NCBI GenBank assembly: GCA_001949185.1 | Contig: BDGG01000002.1 | Coordinates: 527,783-591,782, forward strand | From: Ramazzottius varieornatus | Taxonomy: Eukaryota > Tardigrada > Eutardigrada > Parachela > Ramazzottiidae | DNA: 64,000 bases | Direction of reading: 5' to 3' | In this document: piece after piece, positions 34,023-45,700 of the stretch | Position numbering within the stretch: the stretch's first letter is position 1 | How the letters are laid out: every line of letters starts with the position of its first letter | The notes under the pieces: generated by a model | Seen by the model: only the letters and a program-made list of their open reading frames with translations | Database searches by the model: none | What the model was told of the DNA's origin: nothing | Translations under genes and position numbers: made by a program

Positions 34023-36901
34023 TTAAGAAGTTGGGAGACTGTTGGAAAGACTACGAGCGGAAGCGCTTCGGGTGATGGGAGGCGTCATAGTGGGCGACGG
34101 AAGCGTGCTGTGAGTGCCTGAGGACGGCGAACTGCTTCCGGTGGTCACTTGACCTGAAGGTTTGTGTTTGGGCAAGACAAAGTTGATGTCGCCCAAATTG
34201 CGATCGGCCAGTCTGGCACCGTCCAGTGATCGGGCGAAGTCGGAATCGCGGTAGTCGATCCAGTAGGTGTGGATAGGCTCACCGTGAAGCTCAAGTTCTT
34301 CTTCCCTGTTGGGCACGCAGACGTATCTGAGAGAGTTTGGGTGGCCATCTTGTGTAGGATCGAGGTACGAGTCTTTTCTTTCGAGGCTCTCGGTGGAGAG
34401 TACGGCGAAGATGGCGTTCTTTGAGTCTTCGGATATATGAACGCGTCCATGCATGCCGGCTGCCTCGACGCGCTCAACAACGTGAAGAGCATCACCCACC
34501 ACACAATAGCGGTGCATCTGTGTAAACGAATTGCAAGCTGCAAATTTCAAGAGACGACACAATTGACGTTATGCCCCTCATGCACTTACGCCAACACCAG
34601 CAACTCCCGCTACGACACTTCCGGTATGAACGCCGATGCGGATCTTCACCGTCTCGTCGGGAAAGTGTGGTATAGGGTAGTGTCTGATGTAGTCGCGAAT
34701 AGCTAAAGAACAGTTGACAATCTCCACTGCGTGGTCTGTCGGAGTTTGGAACTCGTGCTGGTTCGTTGCACCAGCGATGATCTGTAGAAAAAACATGTTC
34801 GCTGAGAAGCGCATCAAAGGCCAGATATCGATCGATGCGATGGGGGAAAGCCAAAGTCACTTACACAGTAGGCGTCGCCAATCGTTTCCAGTTTCCACAC
34901 TTTGTAGTCATTGAGAATGTCGTCGAACTTTGTGTACAGCTCGGTCAGCATGACTACGATCTCGTTGGGCGTACTTCGGCTGGACAAAGCCGTGAAGCCC
35001 TGGACGTCACTGAAGTACATGGAGACGGAGTCGTAGTACGTTGGCCTGACGAACTTTCGGAATTTCAGTTCATCAGCAATCTTCCTAGGTAGCATGGTAT
35101 GCAACACTTGGTTGGTCTTCCTTCTTTCTTGCCGAAGATCCAAAGCTGCAAGTCACCAGCCATGGCGCTGCGCAATATCTAATGTGGCAAAAAACTGGTG
35201 CCCGTATGTAGTGCCCGTCATGTGAACAACGGCCCCAATTCGGGTCGGTTAATTTCGACGAATCTGGCTTCGGGACAACTCAATGGGTGCAGCGTACGTA
35301 CGCGGCTTGCACAGCGGGTTGAGCCGTTACGTTAAGCTCACCATTGCCGTTCCCCAGCTATTTGCCACAATTGAATTTTCCAGCGCCATGGCTGCAAGTC
35401 ACAAAAGGCGCAGCATGAATGAAAAATTGCTTTCCTACTGTTTCGTACTGTCTGGCTTCGTAGTATTTTCTTCACAGATACGAAAACCGCAAGCTGAAAG
35501 GTGGGCTTTTGGACAGATCACCCTACTTTTATCACGGTGCTCCAAGGCCGTCTCACGCACTTTCACCACGAAATGGCTGATAAAGCTGCGTATGGCATAC
35601 GTGTTGATAAGTCCGCCTCCGACAGTGATCAACAGAAGTACGGCCGACCACGCACACTTGGCAAAATCGTCGGCTTCCTTGGTGGCCAGAGCTTTCAAAC
35701 TGTCGACTATCATTTGATCGACATGCTTGACCACACTGACCATCATGTTGGTCACTTCTTTGAAGTATCGGCTGGACAAGTCTTTTGAAGGCGGAAATGC
35801 AACTTTACCACGGTTTTGCTTGACAAAGACATCATGCAGTAGTTTTTCGGCTTCGACAACCACCGCTTCATTGTAGGTTGTCCTGTTGTTCTGCACATCT
35901 CGCAGGTATTTGCGAAAATTAGGTGCCATGAAGAAGGCGCTGTTGTAGAGAAGGTCCTGATCGGCGATATAGCCCACCACTGAGGACCACAAGATGGCTT
36001 TATCAGTCCCGTTATTTCCGTCATCGTAGGCCGCACCTTCATGGAGGAATACAGCGCCCAGTGTTCGCTTATGGTTTAGAATACGATGGTACATAACAGC
36101 ATAGTCTGCGTCGAGATAATTGGGCCAGACGGAGAGGTACGAGTTTTTCAAGTAGATGTTACGAACTTGATCATACAGGTCAGTCGTCAGGGAGCGGTAC
36201 CACTGCCATTGGGCCAGGACTTCTTGCACTGGGCTGGCCATTGCTCGAATCTGCAGCGCAGACATGGTCAGTGCGTTGCGATGGTGCTGTAGAGTCTCTA
36301 GGAACTCATCGTAGTTGGTATAATTGAAACTTCTTGTCGTGGAAAACTGAGGATCTTGCCAGAGTAACGGAATCTTGATGGCTTCGTCTGTCTGCTTATC
36401 CTGCTTTTCTAGCGCAATCAAGGTAGCTTCGTAGTTATCTCTACGGATGAAAGGAAAAGCACGGAGATGAGTTATTGACTTGGACCATCTAGTAATCACA
36501 GTTGCGAGGTCGTTCAAGAAAATGATGATCGTTCAAATTTCCTTCACTTACACACCATTACTAGTAAACTCAGTTGATCACCTGAAGCCGTCCATGACTG
36601 CAAGAACCATCTCCCCACTTTCGTGGTTCAGCGTCATCGTCGCGTTGGCTATTACGTCCAATGTGGTGATTACTCTGGTCAGTTGCGCTGATCTTGCAAC
36701 GGAGAACAATCCGAGCAGCATGTGACACAAACCCCAGGCAAACAAAATGCAGCCGGGGAAGAAAACTACGAAAAATGCCAGCAACTTCCGCTGCCGGGTT
36801 TTCTGCTTTTGCTCACGGACAAACTCATGGTACTCATAATTTATCACGACACCTGCTCCAAAACTCTCCACGTTTTTCATTTTCAAAGGGATTTGTTGCA
36901 A
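34023..36901 (-). CDS. NIT-domain membrane guanylate cyclase
   Basis: Five minus-strand exons (36901-36582, 36488-35527, 35145-34865, 34781-34590, 34517-34023) join to 749 residues. A first transmembrane helix (about 40-66) is followed by a long extracellular region resembling the NIT (nitrate/nitrite-sensing) domain, a second helix (about 386-406), a signalling helix and a class III cyclase domain from about residue 428. No kinase-homology domain is present. Cyclase motifs: SMYFSDVQGFTALS (first metal Asp), KLETIGDAYC (guanine-selecting Glu, second metal Asp), RIGVHTGSVVAGVAG and RYCVVGD. Such enzymes make cGMP from GTP at the membrane. Oddity: where family members have GDTVNxxxR, this protein reads GDALHVVER, so the transition-state Asn is His while the Arg remains. 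The tail is Ser/Thr/Pro-rich. The end of exon 2 (35527) was chosen by phase and is the least certain boundary. A 5' noncoding exon may exist. Confidence 0.88.
35145..35402. mobile_element. MITE inserted at a splice acceptor, with 12-bp target duplication
   Basis: The 12-mer GCTGCAAGTCAC occurs at 35145-35156 and at 35391-35402. Between the copies, about 35161-35390, lies a 230-base element whose ends are CATGGCGCTG and CAGCGCCATG, with further arm similarity (AATGTGGCAAA against TTTGCCACAATT). Read on the minus strand, each 12-mer contains TGACTTGCAG, the acceptor of cyclase exon 3. Confidence 0.8.
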
Positions 36902-37048
36902 AGATGTTTTATTAACGCGTCTGCGTTACTGACATATAAGAGCGAGGAATGAAACCACGTCACTAGGTAATATCCGTCTGTAACCAACAGATCAGTTGCA
37001 CAATCGCACTCCAACGCATCCGGTGAATTTGCTGCATGGAACAGAAGG

Positions 37049-38149
37049 CACTGATTCCTGAAGGATTTTTATTTTTGTATCCGGGGGGTAAGATGGATGT
37101 TCTTCCAGATCTTTCAATGCAGTTCAACAGAGCATGCTTTGGAATCTATGAGTAAAATATGTTACAGGTTTCTGACGGCTGAGTACACTTTACCACCCGA
37201 TCAAAATTTCATCAGGTGCGACAGTGCCGGCTTTGCTTGTGAGCGTGTGTTTGATAGATGGCCATGTCGAATGAGATTTGTAAGACGAATTTTATTTGCT
37301 GTGCCAAATACTGAAGCGACACAAGAGTGCTCAAGCACATGCGAGAGACGACTTTCTGTCAAGAGCAATCTACATACCAAGCTAACTGAGTTCACTGATA
37401 TTATACTCAGCACGGTGAAGACGTGCTATCAGCTGTCATTTTTCACACTCGGAGCGAGTCGTTCTGCATTTCGCTGCAAAGGCTCCTGATGCGGAGTTCC
37501 TATCTGCTTTCGGTTATCTCACTTCCCCGATTCAAATTTTCAACTCTCCGCATATTGTTTGGGAATAGAAACTCCCAGTTGATAGAGGTTAGTTTTATTC
37601 GGATGTCAACCAACCACTAGTGCATAGCGGCTTCAGTAATATGTAGACCAACTCCGGGAAAATTTCGATTTCCCATGCAAGTTCCTTATTTCTTGTTCAA
37701 CGTTGAAACAAACCTTTCACGCTACAGGAATGAAGCGAAACCCCAACATCGATTTGCGAGACAAGCTTGATGGAAAACCTCGAATGGAGTGTCTGACGTG
37801 TCTGAAATTCCTTTAAAATTTCGTGAGTATTGCTCAGTAGTGAGCGAATCGTCAGTGATGAGTGAAGGAAAAATATCCAGTGACTAGTTTGGATAAGAAA
37901 GTCACAAGTTGTCTCGTTATGAATGCCGAGAAAAGGGATTTTTTCGGTGAAGTGTACTCAGCCGTCAGAAACCTGTAAGGTATTCTACTCATAAATTCCA
38001 AAGCATGCTATGTTGAACTGCATTGAAAGATCTGGAAGAATGTGGAAGTTTTTCTGATTGGTCAAAAGAATGATGACGTCGGTCCATCTTAACCCTCCCC
38101 CTTCCCCCCCCCCCCCGATACAAAAATTAAAATCCTTCAGGAATCAGTG
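37049..38149. mobile_element. hAT-like nonautonomous transposon with long TIRs
   Basis: The ends are CACTGATTCCTGAAGGAT and its reverse complement. The inverted arms extend about 130-150 bases inward (both carry TTCCAGATCTTTCAATGCAG or its complement) and continue to AGTGTACTCAGCCGTCAGAA. The 8-mer ACAGAAGG stands at 37041-37048 and again at 38151-38158, one base beyond the right end. CAnTG-type ends and 8-bp target duplications are hAT features. The interior (about 700 bases) has no transposase. It sits just upstream of the guanylate cyclase gene. Confidence 0.75.
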
Positions 38150-38559
38150 GACAGAAGGACACTGTTTATGGCTTCGAAGCAGTTGCGAAATATATTCCCC
38201 AAGTTTACAAAGTTTTAGTTGTGCAGCTCACTTGCCAGAATAGAAACGCACAGCTAAACTGGCGTCACTCAAAAATACTTCTGACCAGACTTCCGTTCCC
38301 GGTGGAATCTCCACCCCCTTCAAGCGATCGCCACACTTACTATGGTAAATAGGGCTTACGACGCCAATGCCTTGAAAAAGTCAGCCCACAGCGCTGAAAA
38401 TCCAGAAAACTGCTCCTGCTCTAATGGCAAGCGTGTTCTCTGTGCTCATTCATTCCAAACTTTGAGTATTTCAAGAAACAGCACAGAGTTTGAGGGACAC
38501 TTATCTCTGAGTTAAACAGCTTACGAACTGTGACTGTCTAGCCAGCTCAAGCGGGTACA

Positions 38560-39120
38560 GAAAACTGCGCAATAGCCAATGTGGAAAAAATTGTACCCGT
38601 ATGTAGTAGGAGGAGGCGGCAGTGGAGTGGCCACCGCAGAATTTGGACGCCGGAGTGGCCGCACTACGAAAGTCCAAGCACCGTATGGTGGATTGACTGA
38701 TCAAAATCAGCCGATTTGGTCAAAACAGGCTTTTCAACACTGGGGCGACTCTGCCTTCTCCCGCAGATCTCTGCTCAACGTTGCAAGCCTTGCTTCGCAT
38801 TCCTTATGTCTGACAAATCTGTTAACATGATTATCTATCGAATGAATGGAAAACGAAAAGATTGAAGGTGTGGCTGCTGAGGTCTAGCTGTGGCCACTTG
38901 ACAGTCGTTTTCCCGCGGTGGCCACTCCACTGCCGAGCCCTTGTACCGGTCCAGTGACATTCGGCTCGGAATCGGGTCGGTTAATTTTGACGAATCTGGC
39001 CTCGCCCACGTGACGATTTCAATAGGTATGTACCCGGTTTGCATATCCGTTTGAGCCGTGACACCAGGCTTAACACTGCTGTTCCCCAGCTGTTGCCCCA
39101 GTAGTTTTTCCAGCGGCAGG
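38560..39120. mobile_element. Longer relative of the 35.2 kb MITE
   Basis: Left-end similarity (GCGCAATAGCCAATGTGG, then CCCGTATGTAG) and right-half similarity (ATCGGGTCGGTTAATTTTGA, GTTCCCCAGCTGTTG) to the element at 35161-35390 in the same orientation. About 350 extra bases separate the two blocks and include an inner pair of GGAGTGGCCACCG and GGTGGCCACTCC. No coding capacity was seen. Confidence 0.65.
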
Positions 39121-39139
39121 CCTGACGCATGATGATCAA

Positions 39140-39330
39140 ACGTCTTATAGCTGATCTTTCCCGGTAGCGGGATGGACAGGAGCTGATCTCAACGCTCTGA
39201 AGAGTGCACGTTCTGTTTCCGCGCGAAACATAAAATATGGTCATTCGATTCGTCAAAAGATGAACCGGTATGCCGTCAGGCGATCAAAAGTACTCAGAAG
39301 AACAAAGGCGTCGGTAGATAAGAAAGAGCC
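39140..39330. repeat. Single arm of the 28.5-29.0 kb repeat family
   Basis: GCTGATCTTTCCCGGTAGCG and GGATGGACAGGAGCTGATCT, then a GTCGGTAGATAAGAAAGAGC block like CATCGGTAGATGAAACAGAG of the gap-flanking arm. Confidence 0.5.
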
Positions 39331-39748
39331 TGGATCCAAAGCAGGTTTCTGGACCCTGTTGCTGAAAGGGACCCACGCTCATATTTTGTGTTGTTACAAT
39401 GTCAAAAGAACTACTGTACGATTCCGGTGGTCAAGTTGTATATGTTACGACTGATGTGTAGTAGAGTCATCACCGGCAGGGAAGCATTTCAGACAATGTA
39501 GTACAAAGCTTGTTGTTGTCGTTGTACTCCCCTTTTGGGAACTGAAGTCGTCTGGGTAACAAGTGGCAATAGTGTTCCATCAGCAAGGACCACTTTGGTT
39601 TTGTAGCCGATTCTGAACTTCTCACGGGCAGCGGACTCACCGCGACACCCTGCTAGTGATTTGTGTGCTGGGGAATTCCTGTGGAGAGTTGATTGCTTTG
39701 ATAATCTGACTTGATCGCCACCTACGTCAGCCAACGTCAGCGTTCCGC

Positions 39749-42700
39749 ATGTATTATAACTGGATTTTCGCCATCGCGATATGGCATCTTGCTCCATTTT
39801 ATTCATGTCAACCGGCAGCAACAACTCCGAAGCCGCTTCTGGGCTCAACGGTAATAAAATATCCTCCTGTCGTCAAGTCTGGAACAGGTATACGGCTGTA
39901 CAACGTCACCAATGCAAAGAAGCCGGGGAAGCTATCCTTGGAAGGGTGGTACAAGATGGCCAGAAGCTTTATGGCAATGGTGCAGAAAGAACCCTTAAAC
40001 TTACGTATGAAACAACATTATAGCTTGACATGTGTTCCAATCATCACCTAAAGAAATAAGATGTTTGCATGGGATCGTTGTGCAAGGACCTCATACGTAA
40101 CTCTAGCACTTGTACGGCGATTCCACGCAAAAGCGCCTAGCTGCCACAGCACATTTGCGCCAGGTACCTGTTGATTTTCAATCCCAGGCATCTCAGACTA
40201 GGATTGCCCACACCGCGTGCCAGTCTCACGGCTTGGACCGACAAAAATCCGCTTGGTGTGGTCGAACAACGGTTGACCTAACGAAGCCTATTGTTTCCGA
40301 TTCAAATTTCTCTCCAACCAGTCTTATTGTCATCTTTCCTTTTCAGATGAGCTTGCAAAAATCCAAAACAGTAGCCTTGGACCACTTACAGACAAGGTAA
40401 CTACACAATCGTTAAGAACAGCAAGCTTTCCAGTACACGTGCGGTGTACTGCATAGAAGAGATATCCATCTTCAACGAACTTAATTCGCTCTTGAGTTGA
40501 CTACCTTCTCTTACTACTGTACGTTGTCGTGATTCATGAACGGACTCACTTATGGTATTTGTCTACCAGCGTGCGATTTCATTTTTGAGTGTGAAGAAGA
40601 CGCTTAATACAACAGAATTAGGATGCTTTTTTTGTGATGTGCAAATAAGCTATAGACATGTCATTATTCTTTTGTTGCAAACAGCGCGGCGGAGCAATGA
40701 TGATTCTGTTAGCTATTGGCGGACTCTACGTGGTGACAATGATTGGATTGCTCATATATTTTCTCATGGCGCTCGGTGTACTGGAGCAGTCACCCATTCG
40801 ATTTTATTCGAAAGGTGGAAAAGCTCTGCGAATATCATTAACAGTTGGCACCGTCCTTTTCACTGGCGGACTAATGTGCGTATGTCTGACTTTCTGGACA
40901 CAGTGCGGTGGATTAATTGACCTTGTGCAATTTTCTGCTAATATTGATGATGATGCTTTATGTGATGGAGAGAAATGTCTGTTTTAGGGCCGGTAGCGCG
41001 CTAATGATTGTATCCAGCACTGAGTACGCCGGCAGTCTTGCAACTACGACTGCAATGGTCGATGCGGCCTTCAGAGACCTCATGAGCTATGTCCTCAACA
41101 CATACGATCAGATTTTTGATGATAAGATTGGTATTGCGGAAAACGGGTTTCAAGTCATGCAGGCCAATTTGTCGGATCAAATGTCGGGTGAGCAGTCGAT
41201 TGTTCAGCAAGCTGTATGGTTGACTCTGGCTAGTTGTCAGAATTTTTAAATTTCGATGCTCGATAGCGGCGAGATTTATCAACTCAATAAAACGACAGTG
41301 GAGCTCTGTGGATGCTCTTTCTTGATAAGTTGGTGTGCTAACCTTGAGGGATTCGGACCCAAGCTAATACAGCCTGCGGCAGGACACATCCGCTGTAAAA
41401 ATTAACGAAGATTTATTTGCAGCACAAGGATCTATCATGCGAGCCAAAGTGAAGACCGCTGTTGAAAAGCAATCTTACATGTTGACTTTTAATCAAAGGC
41501 TGAAAGATTTTGACACAGGTACGAAGATGGGTTGGATTACAGTACAAAAGAAAATTCAGTGGAGTAGTCACTGCTGCAGTTTATGGCTACTAGTTTATGG
41601 CTACTAGCTACTAATGTACCCACTTATAAAAAGTAGGTAGTGTCGCGATCGAACCATTAGAAGGGTAGATCCTCTCGTTTGATGCCGGCGTCAAAAGATG
41701 GACAAGAGCTGTTCCTATTAGTGTGAAAACAGCAGCCGATTGAAAATCCGGAGAGAATAACTAGATGTTCGGATGTCATCCTTCCCCCTTGTCGCATCTG
41801 AGCTGGCCCCTTGTCGATGGGTCTACTTAACCGCTTTATCCTAACTTTTTCATTCGTATCGGCGCTCGACGTCATAAGTACGACTAAGACTTCCTCCTCG
41901 CAACAGTCCACCAGCTGCAAAATCAATAATGTAGAAAACTGACACAGCCAGCGTAAGCAGAACGAGCACCTTACGGCCTGCTCCAGCTCCAGAGACAGCT
42001 GAATCGAAAAATTCACCTACCCTGATTACTCCGGCGCACCATAACGTGTTAGGTCTGCCGGAAAAGTAGCGCGAACCTGAGTACATCCCAGGTCAACCGG
42101 CGCACCATAACGCCATAAGGGATACGGGACAGTCTGAGTCAATACGCACCATAGCGTTACAGCACACGCTCATGGTGCGCGGGAAGGTTGAGGTTTTTCA
42201 GATTTCCTTCTGGCAGTCAAAACGCCAGTGAACCGGGGTTTCCCTGTAACATGGTAATCTTCATCGTTTTGTTGCTACGTACTGTAGTAGTTTGCGCCAC
42301 CCTAGTCAGCTGTCCACTCGGATGACTAGCACAAAGAACAAGCTCTTTCAGCTAGTTTACATCAGGTGCGCTCCGTTTTCCTCCGACCATTCCAGAAATG
42401 TCTGAAAAGTTTGTCGTCTCAATAGATGACTTTCGGCGAGATAACTTTTTTTGCAACCACCCTTTTTGACTTGAAATTGTAGGCAATATCAAGGGTCATC
42501 GAGTGATAGCTTCGCCACCCGTCGCCACGGAGAGAAGTTTCACAAAACTGTTCGCCCTTTTGAGAACATTTTGCCGAAAAATCCAGGGGTGATTAGTAGC
42601 TGAAGCACCCCCACATGGGGTTTATTGTGAGAACGGATGCACAAGCACATTCGGGCTGTATAACGCCATTGTGACGTCAAAACTTTTGTCAGCCGGAACC

Positions 42701-45700
42701 TCAAATCACTTCAGACTTTTCTGACGAAGTCATCTGACCAGTGGTCAGATGGCCAAATGAACTTGAGCATCGTGTTCCTCGATGTCTAGTACAGTAGATT
42801 ACAACAGCAAACTTTGCCCTTGGGGCCTAAAACTTCAAAATCGATTCCTGAATATTTTGACCAGCGATTTTTATCCAGTAAACTGGGCTGCCGATACCCA
42901 CATGGTATTTGCAGTCTCGAACCTACTGAAAACCCATCGAAATTTCTTCTGTCTGGGTTGTTCTGACATCGCTGAGGTGGGCCGATGTTTCAGTGAAAGC
43001 ATACAACTTTAAGTGATACAGTCCGGTCGCTCGAAAAGTGTAGAAACGTATTCGGTTTCAGTTTGAAGCTTGCTAAACGTTCACCGAACAGCATGGAAAG
43101 CTAAGGTCCGAAGTTACGTCACAGAAACATTATAGCGTGGTTTGACGGAGATAATCAAGTCGCACATTTCCGTCTGTATGGTGTGGTAGGCACTGTTGTT
43201 GACTTTGAATGATTTTTGTGGTTAGAATGCGAAAAATTTTATACACATTTCGAGCGTCCGGAATGTATCTGAATTCAGGGCGGATTGAGGTCCTGAGGAT
43301 GGGTAAGGCTGATCAGCCTGTAATACTGGAAAACTGATTTTTTGAGCTTCGAGGCACGGAAACATCGCAACCGAGTCTTGTAAGTTCAGACAAAATGTAT
43401 GGGGTTGATAATGGCAGGTTTGGATAAAACTCAAGGTGCTATGATACAAGTCTTCATACGAAACCGCCTCGGTCTCTACATATGTATTTTGTATTGGTAC
43501 AAGTCCCGATTTCGCGGTAGAGCTGCTAAAAACCAGACCAGACCAATTAGAAAGTGGTTTATATGGTTTATGTGGTTCGTGGTTTGACATCTAAACCAAA
43601 CCACCTCAAACCATATGGTATCTCAAACAAAACCACTCAAACCGGTTTCGATCTCATGCCAAACCATATGAACCACTGGTTTATGTGGTTTGATAGAGTC
43701 TGCGGTAAAGCGCAATTTCATACGATATCTGCAGATTCTGTGCTAGGAGTCGCGCCGAAATTGGCCGTTTGACAGTGCCAATCGTTTTCCCCCCACTGCC
43801 ACCGTGCGCAGCCACATCGTTCTGAGTGCCACGTGGTGCACAGCTTTAACTGGGTGAGCACTGTGTCATAAGCTGCACGACACCAGAACAACGCCTTCCG
43901 CCAGGTAGAAATCGCAGTTCTGGCAGCGTTGGACAACACTGCTGGTGGAAAAGTGATTGCACTACCGGATGGCTTGCCCTGATGCTTCTTAATTCCAGCA
44001 CGCGCCAGTTTTGCTTGTTCGCGTCTGTTTGTAGAGAAACCAGCAACGATCGCTCAACTTCTTATGTCCTCGGTGGTTTTTTTCGCTGATTAGTCCATTG
44101 AAGAAAACTGTCAGGATTTACTATGTACTGGTGACCGAAAAGCTGTTCGCAAACTGGTTCAAACCGGTGGTTTATGTGGTCTGGTTTGAAGTTTAGACCA
44201 GACCACTTTTGGGGGTTCGCGGGAGAAACCATTTTCATTTAACCGTTTGGAATGCCAATCACCACTTAAACCAAACCAAACCATATGGTTCAAACCATTA
44301 ACAGCTCTCTTTTGCGGTTTTGATTCAAACTAAGGTACCAAGAACTGTAACAGTCGCCCGAAACTGGTCAAAGCAGAAAATTTTGCGACCTGCCTCACGA
44401 GGCTTCCGTTTCCTCCTTTTTCATCGCGAAGTTTCCAGCCTGTAGAGGCTGCGATTGGGACAGGCTGAGCCTCGCCAGCCTTATGGGTCAATGCGCCCCT
44501 GTCTGAATTTGCTCTGGAATTTCCGTGGATCGGCCGACGGGGTTCATCTGCATCAGTGCCGTTCCACAGGGCTATGGCCCTGTAAAACAGAATTGTGTCG
44601 ACCGGGCCTTTTCGCTCACACAACGCAGACTCAGGACCTAGCCGATGGGGCTCCGGACTGACTGGAGTCCTGCAGTACTTTACTACTGTAATCTCCGTAC
44701 ACGCAAGACGAGAAATTATGGTACAGTAAAAATTATGGCACAAACGGAAAGGACGACAAAATAGAAATTCGACCGTAGAAAGGTGTCTAAATATGTATTA
44801 CTGTGAATCGGTCACGTACTTACGTGCTCCCGCACCGCCGTAGCGAAAAGGCTTGTCCTACAATTTTTACTGTACCACAAGTTTTTGTACTGCTTGTACG
44901 TCACTCAAGCGATTTCTCCGACGATACAACGATGAGGTTACGGTGTCGACACACAGTGGCAAAGCTCTGTCGTCATCGCACTCAGTAAAGCACACTCAAT
45001 CAATGTTGGAATGCACGAAAGAGGGAGCATCTGATCGAGAAAGTTTGTTCAAAGTGATGTCATGGCCGAGGTAGCTAAAGTCACTGTCTGTGTGCTTCGC
45101 TTATCCCCTAACACACTTACCGGCTGTGACGTATGAATATTACCGGTGAGAATACAGTATTGTAGTCCTACCAAATTATCGCGCACTCAACCACGTGAAC
45201 AGTAAATGATGCCCCGGTGAGAGTCATTGAGGCTAAAATGATTCATCTGGTCGCACTGGGTAACGATGACTCATCACGTGGTTTAGTCCGGGATAATTTG
45301 GTAGCACTAAAGTACCTGCGAAAATGTCCGTACGTTACAGCTACTATTTCTCCTAGAATGGCAGTATGGAGTTTGCGATAACTGGCGGGGCTAAAAGTTG
45401 TTGTAGTCAACTACGCCAATGGTAAACCAGCTGTCCGATCAATGGTTTCTCTTAGAAAGTAGATTTCACTTCAAGTATCGTTTTCCAATGTGCTGCTTTC
45501 CAAATGCAAAATGAGATTGGCTGCTTTCATCTGGTCCCATCAACCAGAACCGCGCATAGAATATCAGAGGATAAGAGGACAGGATTAACGCCCTCTGGCC
45601 ATAGAGTCTTGTGGCGACTCAACAATCAAATTTGCCCGCTAATCGGACGCCTGTTAGATTATTACGCACCACCAGAGGGCACTAATCTTACCCGCTTACT

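Noticed and set aside
38101-38118. Poly-C run as a functional element
   Set aside because: A simple homopolymer inside the hAT-like arm; the other arm has a shorter G run at the same place.
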